A DNA stretch of 64,000 nucleotides from Rhizobium mongolense subsp. loessense (GTDB lineage: Bacteria; Pseudomonadota; Alphaproteobacteria; Rhizobiales; Rhizobiaceae): NCBI RefSeq assembly GCF_900099775.1, contig NZ_FMTM01000003.1, positions 457,097-521,096 on the forward strand, written 5' to 3'. Positions 26,273 to 34,932 of this stretch are shown piece by piece; the first letter of the stretch is position 1, and each line of letters starts with the position of its first letter. A program made the translations under genes and the position numbers. Under the pieces are notes generated by a model. That model did not search any database, had not been told where the DNA came from, and saw nothing but the letters and a program-made list of their open reading frames with translations.

Positions 26273-27652
26273 ATGTCCGGTTATCTCTTCCTCGTATTGG
26301 TTGCCGCGGCCGTGATCGCGGCCTACTTCGGAGGCTCGCGCGCCCTCGCCGTCGCGACGACGGCAGGAACGAGCCGCATCAAGGCGCATTCCCGGCCGAT
26401 TTACCACGGTCTCAATGCCGCGATTTGGACCGCTGTCCCCGCTTTCATCTTTCTTCTTCTCTGGCTCGCCTTCCAGTCCAGCGTCATCAATCAGCTTGTG
26501 CTCGCGTCGTATCCGGGCTCCGAAGCTATGGACGGTGCCGCACAGTCGCTGCTGATCGGGGAAATCCGCCAGGTTGCCGCCGGAAATCTGTTCCGCCAGC
26601 CGTCGCCTGAAGTCGCTGCCGCGGCCGAACATCTTCGGTCGCTCCAGACCTATTCCACCTCTCTGATGACGGCCATCAGCCTGTGCATCGTCGCCGTGGG
26701 TGCGTTCCTTGGCATGAAGGTGATCAGCCCACGGTATCGCGCCCGCCACAGTGTCGAAACGGCGGTGACGGGGTTCATGATGTTCTCCTCGCTCATGGCG
26801 ATCATCATTACGCTTGGCATCGTCGGCTCGCTCGTCTTCGAAGCACTGCACTTCTTCGCCAAGGTTCCCGTGACCGAATTCCTCTTCGGCCTGCGTTGGG
26901 AGCCTCAGATCGCGATGCGCGCGGACCAGGTGGCGGGGCAGGGCGCGTTTGGCGTCCTTCCAGTCATCTTCGGGACGTTCGTCATCTCGGCGATTGCCAT
27001 GCTGGTTGCGGTTCCGACGGGCATCTTGTCGGCTATCTATCTGACGGAATACGCCCATCCGCGCTTCCGCGCGGTCGTGAAGCCGCTTCTCGAAATTCTC
27101 GCAGGCGTACCGACGGTCGTCTATGGCTTCTTCGCCGTGCTGACGGTCGCCCCCGCTATCAGGGCTCTGGGCGCGTCCGTCGGGATACCCTCGTCGCCGA
27201 ACAGCGCGCTTGCCACCGGCCTTGTCATGGGCGTGATGATCATCCCGTTCATCTCCTCACTTTCGGACGACGCCTTCGCCGCAGTGCCCCGTGCCATGCG
27301 CGACGGTTCGCTGGCCCTTGGCGCAACGAAGGGAGAAACGATCCGCAAGGTCCTGCTGCCGGCTGCTTTGCCGGGCATTATCGGCGGCGTTCTTCTTGCG
27401 CTTAGCCGCGCGGTCGGCGAAACGATGATCGTCGTCATGGCGGCCGGTCTGATCGCGAAGATCACTCTCAACCCATTCGACGCGGTCACCACCGTGACCG
27501 TCCAGATCGTCACGCTGCTGATCGGCGACTCCGAGTTCGACAACCCGAAGACGTTGGCAGCCTTCGCCCTTGGCCTCGTTCTCTTCCTAATCACGCTCGG
27601 TCTCAACCTCATTGCGCTGCGCACCGTGCGCAAGTACCGGGAGAAATACTGA
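26273..27652 (+). CDS. pstC: Phosphate ABC transporter permease PstC
   Basis: A 459-residue permease. An N-terminal part with about four helices precedes the core permease domain, which starts near residue 195. The coupling loop with ALGATKGETIRKVLLPAALP is near 345. This long form of PstC is usual in Rhizobiales. The start ATG 26273 follows ATGGGGGCAAC; the frame is open further upstream into pstS but those codons are not part of a plausible protein. Its stop overlaps the pstA start by one base. Confidence 0.93.
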   Translation: MSGYLFLVLVAAAVIAAYFGGSRALAVATTAGTSRIKAHSRPIYHGLNAAIWTAVPAFIFLLLWLAFQSSVINQLVLASYPGSEAMDGAAQSLLIGEIRQVAAGNLFRQPSPEVAAAAEHLRSLQTYSTSLMTAISLCIVAVGAFLGMKVISPRYRARHSVETAVTGFMMFSSLMAIIITLGIVGSLVFEALHFFAKVPVTEFLFGLRWEPQIAMRADQVAGQGAFGVLPVIFGTFVISAIAMLVAVPTGILSAIYLTEYAHPRFRAVVKPLLEILAGVPTVVYGFFAVLTVAPAIRALGASVGIPSSPNSALATGLVMGVMIIPFISSLSDDAFAAVPRAMRDGSLALGATKGETIRKVLLPAALPGIIGGVLLALSRAVGETMIVVMAAGLIAKITLNPFDAVTTVTVQIVTLLIGDSEFDNPKTLAAFALGLVLFLITLGLNLIALRTVRKYREKY

Positions 27653-28938
27653 TGTCCACGACCGCAGTCGCCGGAACGCGCTTCAACTGGCATTCGGATG
27701 AAATGAAGGCGCGCCGAAAGGCCCGCTATGCAGCCGAACGCCGTCTCCGGGCCTATGGGCTGATCGCCATCGTCTTCGCGCTCGGCTTCCTCGCCTTCCT
27801 CGTTGGCTCGCTGACATTCACCGGGTACAAGGCGTTCACCCAGACCGTCGCCACCGTCAGCATCGACCTCAGCAAGGCGGAACTCGATACGAGCGACCTG
27901 ATGAAGGCCGACTGGCGCGGCGCCGTGCGCGACGCGTTGCGCACCCAGATTGGGGACCTGCCTCGCAGACAGGAGAAGGCCTACTTCGATCTGTTCACAT
28001 CGTCGGCACCGTTCCTCGTCCGCGATGCAGTCATCAAGGATCCCGCGCGCCTCAAGGGTCCGAGCACCATCGTCATTCCGCTGTCCGACCAGGCCGACCA
28101 GTTCGTCAAAGGCGAGATCAGCCGGGACACGCCCGAGAGCCAGCGGCGCATCAGCGACGAGCAGATCGGCATGCTGGACCAGCTCGTATCCAAGGGCGTG
28201 ATCTCCAGCCCGTTCAACTGGGCGCTCTTCCTCAATGCCGACAGCCGCTTCCCGGAACTGGCCGGTCTGGCCGGCGCAATTTCCGGATCGTTCTGGTCGC
28301 TGCTGGTCTGCTTCGCGATCAGCTTCCCGATCGGCATCGCGGCGGCGATCTACCTGGAAGAGTTCGCTCCCAAGAACCGTTTCACCGACCTCATCGAGAT
28401 CAACATCAACAACCTTGCGGCGGTCCCTTCGGTGGTCTTCGGTCTCCTCGGGCTCGCCGTCTTCCTGAACGGCTTCGGCCTGCCGCGGTCGTCTCCGCTC
28501 GTCGGCGGCCTTGTTCTCTCGCTGATGACGCTGCCGACGCTCATTATCGTCACACGCGTCTCGCTGAAGGCGGTGCCTTCCTCGATCCGCGAGGCGGCCC
28601 TCGGGGTCGGCGCCTCCAAGCACGAGATGATCTTCCACCACGTGCTGTCGCTCGCCATGCCGACCGTCATGACCGGCGCGATCATCTCGCTCGCGCGAGC
28701 TCTTGGCGAAACGGCACCGCTGCTGCTCATCGGCATGAATGCCTTCATCACGAGCCCGCCAGATGGTATCTTCGCCGCCTCGACGGCCCTTCCGAGCCAG
28801 ATCTACATGTGGGCGGACAGCCCGGAGCGCGGTTTCGTCTCGAGAACCTCCGCCGCAATCCTCGTGCTTCTGGGCTTCCTCATATTGATGAATGCAATCG
28901 CCATCTTCCTCAGACAGCGCTTTGAGCGCCGCTGGTAA
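27652..28938 (+). CDS. pstA: Phosphate ABC transporter permease PstA
   Basis: A 428-residue permease, longer than the roughly 280-residue enteric form because of an N-terminal helix near residue 40 and a periplasmic domain of about 150 residues. The permease core starts near residue 190, with coupling loop [20 protein letters not shown]. It shares a TGATG stop-start with pstC, so translation is coupled. Confidence 0.93.
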   Translation: MSTTAVAGTRFNWHSDEMKARRKARYAAERRLRAYGLIAIVFALGFLAFLVGSLTFTGYKAFTQTVATVSIDLSKAELDTSDLMKADWRGAVRDALRTQIGDLPRRQEKAYFDLFTSSAPFLVRDAVIKDPARLKGPSTIVIPLSDQADQFVKGEISRDTPESQRRISDEQIGMLDQLVSKGVISSPFNWALFLNADSRFPELAGLAGAISGSFWSLLVCFAISFPIGIAAAIYLEEFAPKNRFTDLIEININNLAAVPSVVFGLLGLAVFLNGFGLPRSSPLVGGLVLSLMTLPTLIIVTRVSLKAVPSSIREAALGVGASKHEMIFHHVLSLAMPTVMTGAIISLARALGETAPLLLIGMNAFITSPPDGIFAASTALPSQIYMWADSPERGFVSRTSAAILVLLGFLILMNAIAIFLRQRFERRW

Positions 28939-28951
28939 CGGAGTAAGGATT

Positions 28952-29767
28952 ATGAACATGTTGACCGAGACAGCAGTTGAGAAGGCTCTGGAGCAGAAAA
29001 TGAACGCGACCGCCTACAAGATGGTCGGCAAGACGGTGTCTGTTTACTACGGCGAGAAGCGTGCGCTTTTCGACGTGAACCTGAACGTCCGCGAAAACAC
29101 CGTTACCGCACTCATCGGTCCGTCGGGCTGCGGCAAGTCTACCTTCCTGCGGTGCTTGAACCGTATGAACGATACGATCGACAATTGCCGCGTCACGGGC
29201 GAAATCAAGCTGGACGACGCGGATATCTACGATCCGGACATCGACGTCGTGGAACTGCGCGCTCGCGTCGGCATGGTCTTCCAGAAGCCGAACCCGTTCC
29301 CGAAGTCTATCTACGAGAACGTTTCTTACGGACCCCGCATCCATGGAATTGCGAGGTCGAAGGCTGACCTTGATCAGATCGTCGAAAGCAGCCTTCACAA
29401 GGCCGGCCTCTGGAACGAGGTCAAGGACCGCCTGCAAGAATCCGGCACCGGTCTGTCGGGCGGCCAGCAGCAGCGCCTGTGCATCGCACGCGCAGTCGCC
29501 GTCAGCCCGGAAGTCATCCTGATGGACGAACCGTGCTCGGCGCTCGATCCGATCGCGACCGCCAAGGTCGAGGAGCTGATCCATGAGTTGCGCGAGAACT
29601 TCAGCATCGTGATCGTGACGCACTCGATGCAGCAGGCGGCCCGCGTTTCGCAACGCACCGCCATGTTCCACCTCGGCAATCTCGTCGAGGAGAATGACAC
29701 CGACAAGATGTTCACCAATCCGGACGACCCGCGCACTCAGGATTACATCATGGGCCGCTTCGGCTGA
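28952..29767 (+). CDS. pstB: Phosphate ABC transporter ATPase PstB
   Basis: A 271-residue ABC ATPase with Walker [10 protein letters not shown] near residue 52, PstB-typical [12 protein letters not shown]-loop [17 protein letters not shown], signature [10 protein letters not shown] and Walker [14 protein letters not shown]. It powers PstCA and, with PhoU, signals phosphate status in the classical model. The start follows GGAGTAAGGATT, 13 bases after pstA. Confidence 0.95.
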   Translation: MNMLTETAVEKALEQKMNATAYKMVGKTVSVYYGEKRALFDVNLNVRENTVTALIGPSGCGKSTFLRCLNRMNDTIDNCRVTGEIKLDDADIYDPDIDVVELRARVGMVFQKPNPFPKSIYENVSYGPRIHGIARSKADLDQIVESSLHKAGLWNEVKDRLQESGTGLSGGQQQRLCIARAVAVSPEVILMDEPCSALDPIATAKVEELIHELRENFSIVIVTHSMQQAARVSQRTAMFHLGNLVEENDTDKMFTNPDDPRTQDYIMGRFG

Positions 29768-29810
29768 TCTTTGGCGTCGGAAACCGTAGAGACAATCAAG
29801 GACGTTCCTC

Positions 29811-30524
29811 ATGGCATCGACCCATATCTATTCCGCCTACGACGACGATCTGAAGTTCTTGTCCCGCCGCATCTCGGAAATGGGCGGGCTTGCCGAGCAG
29901 ATGGTGTCGGACGCCGTCCGCGCGCTGGTCCACGGCGATGCGGGCCTGGCTCAGAAGGTCATCTCCGACGACGTGATCATGGATCATGCGGAGCGCGAGA
30001 TCGGCGACAAGGCGGTCGTCACGATCGCCCGCCGCCAGCCGGTGGCCTCCGACCTTCGCGAGATCATGGGTTCGATCCGCATCGCGGCCGATCTCGAGCG
30101 CGTCGGCGATCTCGGCAAGAACACCGCCAAGCGTGTCATCGCGGTGCAGAGCACCGGCGTTCCGCGCAAGCTCGCCCGCGGTCTCGAGCATCTTTCCGAA
30201 CTGGCGCTGGTCCAGCTCAAGGAAGTACTCGACGTCTATGCATCGCGTTCAGCCGACAAGGCGAAGTCGATCCGCGAGCGCGACGAGGAGATCGACGCGA
30301 TGTACACCTCGCTGTTCCGCGAGATGCTGACCTACATGATGGAAGATCCGCGCAACATCACGAGCTGCACGCATCTTCTCTTCTGCGCGAAGAACATCGA
30401 GCGCATCGGCGATCACGCAACCAACATTGCCGAAACGATCTATTACATGGCGACCGGCGCACAGCCGGAAGGCGAACGTCCGAAGGACGACACTGCCAAC
30501 ACCGTCGGCGCGGTCACGGAATGA
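29811..30524 (+). CDS. phoU: Phosphate regulator PhoU
   Basis: A 237-residue all-helical protein with the two three-helix repeats of PhoU; metal-binding motif copies ERVGDLGKN near residue 100 and ERIGDHATN near 198 are intact. PhoU links the Pst transporter to the Pho histidine kinase and keeps the regulon off when phosphate is ample. It lies between pstB and phoB as usual, but no phoR is present in this window. Confidence 0.95.
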   Translation: MASTHIYSAYDDDLKFLSRRISEMGGLAEQMVSDAVRALVHGDAGLAQKVISDDVIMDHAEREIGDKAVVTIARRQPVASDLREIMGSIRIAADLERVGDLGKNTAKRVIAVQSTGVPRKLARGLEHLSELALVQLKEVLDVYASRSADKAKSIRERDEEIDAMYTSLFREMLTYMMEDPRNITSCTHLLFCAKNIERIGDHATNIAETIYYMATGAQPEGERPKDDTANTVGAVTE

Positions 30525-30558
30525 CAATTCCGAACCGGCCCTCAGGAGACAGAACCGA

Positions 30559-31242
30559 ATGATCCCGAGAGTTGCAGTCGTTGAAGACGAAGAAGCACTG
30601 AGCGTGCTTCTTCGCTATAACCTTGAGGCCGAAGGTTTCGAGGTCGACACCATCCTGCGCGGCGACGAGGCCGAAATAAGGCTTCAGGAGCGAACGCCGG
30701 ACATTCTGATCCTCGATTGGATGCTGCCGGGTGTGTCGGGCATAGAGCTTTGCCGCCGCCTGCGCATGCGTCCGGAAACGGAGCGCCTGCCGATCATCAT
30801 GCTGACGGCGCGCGGCGAGGAAAGCGAGCGTGTGCGCGGCCTTTCCACCGGCGCCGACGACTACGTGGTCAAGCCGTTCTCTACGCCCGAGCTCGTTGCC
30901 CGCGTCAAGGCGATGCTGCGCCGCGCCAAGCCCGAGGTGCTCTCTACGGTGCTGAAATGCGGCGATATCGAACTCGACCGCGAAACGCATCGTGTTCACC
31001 GCAAGAGCCGCGAAGTTCGTCTCGGCCCGACCGAATTCCGTCTCCTGGAATTCCTGATGTCGTCGCCCGGCCGCGTCTTCTCGCGTTCGCAGCTTCTGGA
31101 CGGTGTCTGGGGCCACGACATTTATGTCGACGAGCGCACCGTGGACGTCCATGTCGGCCGCCTGCGCAAGGCGCTGAACTTCTCCAACATGCAGGACGTC
31201 ATCCGCACCGTCCGCGGCGCAGGATATTCGATGGAAGCATAG
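30559..31242 (+). CDS. phoB: Phosphate response regulator PhoB
   Basis: A 227-residue OmpR-family regulator. The receiver has the acidic pair E9-D10, phosphoacceptor Asp53 (LILDWMLP), Thr83 and Lys105 (DDYVVKP). The winged-helix domain, from about 130, contains LGPTEFRLLEFLMSSPGRVFSR and the DNA-recognition stretch VDVHVGRLRKAL. It activates pst and phn genes at Pho boxes. The start ATG 30559 follows CAGGAGACAGAACC. Confidence 0.95.
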   Translation: MIPRVAVVEDEEALSVLLRYNLEAEGFEVDTILRGDEAEIRLQERTPDILILDWMLPGVSGIELCRRLRMRPETERLPIIMLTARGEESERVRGLSTGADDYVVKPFSTPELVARVKAMLRRAKPEVLSTVLKCGDIELDRETHRVHRKSREVRLGPTEFRLLEFLMSSPGRVFSRSQLLDGVWGHDIYVDERTVDVHVGRLRKALNFSNMQDVIRTVRGAGYSMEA

Positions 31243-31258
31243 CAGGGAGACCAGAGAA

Positions 31259-31945
31259 ATGTCGGTGCGGATACTTGTTGTCGAGCAGGACGAAGATCTG
31301 CTCACGACACTGAAGCATGCTCTGGAGACAGAAGGATATTCGGTGAACTGTCTTCAACCGCATGCGTCGTTGGTCGAGCTCGTGGCGTTGCGGCTGCCTG
31401 ATGCGGTAATATTCGGTGCGCCGGCTCCTGGCTCGATGGCAATCTCGACATGCCGCCAGTTCCGGACGACTGAAGCGACCGCCCGCCTTCCGATCGTAGT
31501 GCTCCTGGACTCGGCCTTCGAGCAGGACCGGTTGGCCGTCCTGTCCGCCGGAGCCGACGACTGCCTCATTAAGGCAGTCTCTCCCGTGGAACTCCTCATC
31601 CGCTTGCGGAACCTCCTGCGGCGTCTCAATCCAGCGCTGCTGGAGAGCACGCTGAAGGTCGGGGATCTGACGCTCGATAAGAACGCTCGCCGGGTTCACA
31701 GGCAGAAGAAAGAGGTCAAGCTCGGTCCCACCGAGTTCAGGCTGCTCGAGTTTCTGATGAAGTCCCCCGGCCGCGTCCACTCCCGATCGGAATTGAGGGC
31801 ATCGCTGTGGGGTAACGATGCCAGTGTCGATGAGCGCGCTGTCGACGTGCACATAGGGCGTCTCCGGAAGGGCATCAGTTTCGGCAAGACCGACAAGGTG
31901 ATCCGGACGGTGCGTGGCGCCGGCTACGCACTGGGCGACTTCTGA
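31259..31945 (+). CDS. PhoB-like regulator with a degenerate receiver domain
   Basis: A 228-residue paralogue placed 16 bases after phoB and colinear with it. The DNA-binding half is nearly the same (LGPTEFRLLEFLMKSPGRVHSR, VDVHIGRLRKG), but the receiver has lost key residues: Gly53 stands for the phosphoacceptor Asp (VIFGAPAP), Gln10 for the second acidic residue, and Leu83 for Thr. Lys105 is kept. It cannot be phosphorylated in the usual way. It may bind Pho boxes regardless of phosphate signal or form heterodimers with PhoB; both are inference. The ribosome binding site is AGGGAGACCAGAGAA. Confidence 0.88.
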   Translation: MSVRILVVEQDEDLLTTLKHALETEGYSVNCLQPHASLVELVALRLPDAVIFGAPAPGSMAISTCRQFRTTEATARLPIVVLLDSAFEQDRLAVLSAGADDCLIKAVSPVELLIRLRNLLRRLNPALLESTLKVGDLTLDKNARRVHRQKKEVKLGPTEFRLLEFLMKSPGRVHSRSELRASLWGNDASVDERAVDVHIGRLRKGISFGKTDKVIRTVRGAGYALGDF

Positions 31946-32078
31946 TCTGGATCAGGTTCCGATCCTATCCCATCGCTGTGCGCGCAGATTGAGGTGCGCG
32001 ATACTGTGTTCTCGCAATGCGTGTGTCACGTCGATTTCACGCGACTGCCTATATTAGGGTGTGCTTAGTCGCGCTGGA

Positions 32079-32179
32079 GGTGATTCGCCTTCGGCTGCCA
32101 TGCTCGCCTAAGGGCGTCACCCATATAATCCAAGCCGGGATGAGGCGTCGGGCCCGATAGGCCACGCTCGTCCCAGGCT
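32079..32179 (+). ncRNA. Candidate structured RNA or leader
   Basis: Two consecutive extended hairpins can be drawn. The first pairs GGTGA/CGCCTT (32079-32091) with AAGGGCG/TCACC (32110-32121). The second pairs AGCCGGGATGAGGCGT (32133-32148) with ACGCTCGTCCCAGGCT (32164-32179) with few interruptions. A TATATT element at 32050 could serve as -10. The region sits between phoB2 and a 30-codon gene at 32214, so it could be a leader or a separate small RNA. I match no known family. The stretch 31946-32078 holds nothing else. Confidence 0.4.
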
Positions 32180-32213
32180 ACAGCTATTTGGTTGAAGCGA
32201 TTTGGAGTATTCC

Positions 32214-32306
32214 ATGACGATCAAGACGGCGTTGTTGAGAATGTCCCTGATTATCGTCTCCGGGTGGGTCATGGTTGGCACTATCACCTTGGTGATGTTC
32301 TATTGA
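32214..32306 (+). CDS. 30-residue single-helix membrane peptide
   Basis: A 30-codon frame with one hydrophobic helix spanning most of its length (SLIIVSGWVMVGTITLVMF) after a short basic start (TIKTALLR). A ribosome binding site TTGGAGTATTCC lies directly before the ATG. The stop is 18 bases from the next gene's start, suggesting cotranscription with the 62-residue KTSC-like protein. No known family; small membrane peptides of this kind often regulate transporters or sensors. Confidence 0.5.
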   Translation: MTIKTALLRMSLIIVSGWVMVGTITLVMFY

Positions 32307-32324
32307 CCGGCGAGGTGTAACGGC

Positions 32325-32513
32325 ATGCGGTTCCTGGTGTACACGAAAACGATCGCTGAACTCGATTATGACGAAGAGACGCGCGTCTTGACGATCATCT
32401 ACCGGGACGGCCAATTGCGATCGGTTCCCCATGTCGATCCCAAGATCATGATGAAGATGGTTGCACAGCTTCCTCCGGAACGATCCCTCTACCTGATGCA
32501 GGCGGCGATCTGA
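32325..32513 (+). CDS. Small KTSC-like protein
   Basis: Sixty-two residues, mostly beta-strand with a C-terminal helix. The pattern IAELDYDEETRVLTIIYRDG resembles the KTSC domain, a short fold found in stand-alone proteins and phage or plasmid genes, though the diagnostic Ser-Cys is not clear here. It follows the 30-residue membrane peptide closely. Function unknown. Confidence 0.55.
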   Translation: MRFLVYTKTIAELDYDEETRVLTIIYRDGQLRSVPHVDPKIMMKMVAQLPPERSLYLMQAAI

Positions 32514-32550
32514 ACGCCGCGGCCAAGGCAAGATGCGACCGCACTTGGCG

Positions 32551-32994
32551 TCAATGTATGGCCTCCATAAAAGCACGGCGATAGAACGCGCCGAGGTTGA
32601 TCCGTTCTGCAGCGACCGCCACAAGCTTCTTTTCCAGACGGCGCTCGCATTCCCGCGATCGGGCCGTCCGCGGCCTGCCATGCGGTGTCGTAGGCTTTAA
32701 CCGAATCCGTGGTCCGACGTCGTCGCGATACTGGGCAAGCGTCATGCCGGCCTTGATCAGCAGAGTTCTTATCTGCGGACGGTGCTCGGCAGCGATGACG
32801 AGGCCAAACGACTTGATCAAGACAGGCTTTGGGACTGGCAGCTCGATCTCGTCGATGATGTCATTTCCCACTTGGGCTTCCTCGGCGAACACGAGGTACT
32901 GGTCCACCAGGTCATGAGCGGCCTCCAGGGTCTCGGTGTCCGGGCTGTACCGGCACCAGGTGTCACCAAAAGCACTCGGCGATCCGTATGACAT
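32551..32994 (-). CDS. Hypothetical protein, about 147 residues
   Basis: A soluble protein with an acidic, helical first half (ETLEAAHDLVDQYLVFAEEAQVG), a beta-rich middle (LPVPKPVLIKSFGLVIAAEH) and a basic end. GGCGGAGGAGCTC before ATG 32994 is a strong ribosome binding site; GTG 32997 is an in-frame alternative. A near-consensus GGAAC-type promoter is just upstream. I do not recognise the family. It is convergent with the KTSC-like gene. Confidence 0.55.
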   Translation of the reverse strand: MSYGSPSAFGDTWCRYSPDTETLEAAHDLVDQYLVFAEEAQVGNDIIDEIELPVPKPVLIKSFGLVIAAEHRPQIRTLLIKAGMTLAQYRDDVGPRIRLKPTTPHGRPRTARSRECERRLEKKLVAVAAERINLGAFYRRAFMEAIH

Positions 32995-33019
32995 CACGAG
33001 CTCCTCCGCCCTTCAAATG

Positions 33020-33044
33020 AACGCGGAAACTGGCTGATTGTTCA
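33020..33044 (-). promoter_or_regulatory. Weak EcfG-type promoter candidate
   Basis: On the minus strand TGAAC (33044-33040), 16 bases, then CGTT (33023-33020). It differs from consensus only at the first base. It stands about 25 bases before the start at 32994. Confidence 0.35.
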
Positions 33045-33204
33045 AAGGATGCCGCAAGTGGCGCGAAAGCTGCGGCTTTGTCACGATCATTTGCCCCGCG
33101 ACGGTGGGATCAGGGCTGGTACGTGACCTCGATACTCGCCTGATCCAGCGTACCGGCACGGACGAAGAGGCCGACCGTGGCGGCGGGGCTTTTTCATCGA
33201 GGGG

Positions 33205-33473
33205 ATGTACAGCGCCTTCAGGAAGCTTGCTATCGCTGCCCGCCCGGTGGAGTTCGGAGGCGGTGGAGGGCAGGGTGGACATCGTCCAGTGCCACCAGCC
33301 GGAACCGGTCGGAGCATCCAGATCATAAGCCATGATGGCGAAGCTCTTGGTGCGGGCCGCCGCTCCGGACCAGGAAGGGTCTGGGAGACGTTGCCACCCG
33401 CAGCCAAATCCTTTGAAGACCTGGCGTCGGCCTGGGGCTTGCCGGCCGTGAGGTCTTTTGAGGTCAGTTTCAT
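33205..33473 (-). pseudogene. Frameshifted YbhB/YbcL (Raf kinase inhibitor-like, PEBP) gene
   Basis: On the minus strand the family start MKLTSKDLTAGKPQADA begins at 33473, and after a frameshift near 33420 the next block VFKGFGCG...SWSGA...TKSFAIMAYDLDAPTGSGWWHW continues to KLPEGAV near 33208. The remaining C-terminal third of the roughly 155-residue family is not recognisable. The DPDAP ligand-site motif has become DLDAP. At least one frameshift and a lost end mean no normal product. The surrounding 32998-33204 and 33474-33635 contain no other gene I can support. Confidence 0.8.
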
Positions 33474-33635
33474 TTCGGACTGGGCGGCCGTGACGCAATC
33501 GCTCGTTTGCCATGGAAGCCCGACCAAGTCAGTACGTCCAACGCTTAAAATGATCCTCCTGATTTCAGCGTTGAAAGTCTGGCGGCACAATGGTTCGGTG
33601 GGAGGCAAAATCCACACTTGCCACCTGGGAGCCAG

Positions 33636-33911
33636 CTAAACTTTGCGATGATAGCTGGCGGCGGACGAGCCGGGCGTGAACCGCATTTCATGCAGCGTTT
33701 GTATCGCCAAGCGTGCAGAACTCTGTTGAGAAGCGGAAGGGTGCGTGACCCCTTCTCGGGTATTGTTGAGCGCATATGGGTCGACATCAGCGATCAAGTG
33801 GCTGGGTAGCGCGGTCATCTGCCGCATAGTGTTTTCCCAGGTGGTGCGCTGCAGTTGCCTTGCCCTGAACGCAAAGAAGATGTCCAGAATGCTGTGTGCA
33901 GCCTCGGTCAT
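33636..33911 (-). CDS. Small hypothetical protein, possibly DUF1127-related
   Basis: A 91-residue protein with an exceptionally good ribosome binding site (AAAGGAGGCTATA before ATG). The first half has an Arg/Gln-rich amphipathic helix (FRARQLQRTTWENTMRQM) followed by LPSHLIADVD, reminiscent of the LxxxLLxDIG segment in DUF1127 proteins, but the match is loose. The C-terminal half is polar and probably disordered. It is divergent from the LysR gene, which could regulate it. Confidence 0.55.
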   Translation of the reverse strand: MTEAAHSILDIFFAFRARQLQRTTWENTMRQMTALPSHLIADVDPYALNNTREGVTHPSASQQSSARLAIQTLHEMRFTPGSSAASYHRKV

Positions 33912-34020
33912 TATAGCCTCCTTTGTTTATCGAGCCATGATGCTAAAATAGCTTTGCGTTGACTTTCAAACAAACGAAATGATATGGTGCTTAATATCAG
34001 AAAAATTGAAAGATGCGACG

Positions 34021-34920
34021 ATGACTATGCCCTTTCGCCGCCCGATCCCCTTGCTCGACAATGATGTTCTAAGAACCTTTGTCGCCATTGCGGAAACAGG
34101 TAATTTTTCAACTGCAGCCGAAGCTGTGTTCCGCACGCCGTCGGCGGTTTCCATGCAGATCAAGAAGCTCGAGGAACAGCTCGGCGCGACGCTCTTCATG
34201 CGTGATGCGCGTTCGGTGACGCTGACGCAGCACGGCGAGCTCTTGCTGACCTACGCTCGCAATATCTTGGCGCTCTCCAACGAGGCGGTCTCTCGCTTCA
34301 TCATGCCCGAACTCAGCGGCGTCGTGCGGCTCGGTGCGCCGGAGGATATCGGCGAGCGGCTGCTGCCAAGTATCCTGAAGAGCTTCGCGGAGAGCTATCC
34401 GGGCATCATGGTCGACGTGACGATCGACATGAGCCTCGGCCTCAAGAAGCGCATGGAAGAGCAGAGGTTGGATCTGGCGCTGATCAATTGCGCCACGCGG
34501 CCATTCCCGACCGGCGGGGAGATCGTGTTTCGTGAGCGCCTTGTCTGGGCAGGCGCCAAATGCGGTACTGCCCACAGGCGCGATCCCCTGCCGATCTCGA
34601 TCTGGGAGGATGGCTGCATCTGGCGCCAGGAGGCACTGGCGCAGCTTGAGCGTAACAAGCGGCCTTACCGCGTCGCCTATCTCAGCGGCCATACGATGGC
34701 GCAGCGCGCCGCCGTGCTTTCCGACCTTGCGATCGCGCCCCTGCCGCGCTCCTATGTGGCGGATGGCATGGTGATGCTCGGTGCGCAGGAAGGCCTGCCT
34801 GAACTCGGCTCGTTCGACATCCGGCTGCTGACGGCCTCGCAGCTCTCGGGCCCAATGGAGGCGGTTGCCGACAGCATCCGCTTTGCTTTCGCGGAAAAGG
34901 CAAAGGCCGCCGCTGCTTGA
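34021..34920 (+). CDS. LysR-family transcriptional regulator
   Basis: A 299-residue regulator with the N-terminal winged helix at residues 12-70 (LRTFVAIAETGNFSTAAEAV, then PSAVSMQIKKLEEQLG) and a two-lobed effector domain from about 95. The start at 34021 is preferred to an upstream Met because alignment of the HTH fits LysR lengths. LysR proteins usually act on a divergent neighbour, which here is the small gene at 33911. No metabolic target can be read from the context. Confidence 0.9.
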   Translation: MTMPFRRPIPLLDNDVLRTFVAIAETGNFSTAAEAVFRTPSAVSMQIKKLEEQLGATLFMRDARSVTLTQHGELLLTYARNILALSNEAVSRFIMPELSGVVRLGAPEDIGERLLPSILKSFAESYPGIMVDVTIDMSLGLKKRMEEQRLDLALINCATRPFPTGGEIVFRERLVWAGAKCGTAHRRDPLPISIWEDGCIWRQEALAQLERNKRPYRVAYLSGHTMAQRAAVLSDLAIAPLPRSYVADGMVMLGAQEGLPELGSFDIRLLTASQLSGPMEAVADSIRFAFAEKAKAAAA

Positions 34921-34932
34921 TCCGGACGGCGA

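Noticed and set aside
27121..28959. 612-codon open frame on the minus strand
   Set aside because: Antisense to pstC/pstA, with charged low-complexity composition and no recognisable domain.
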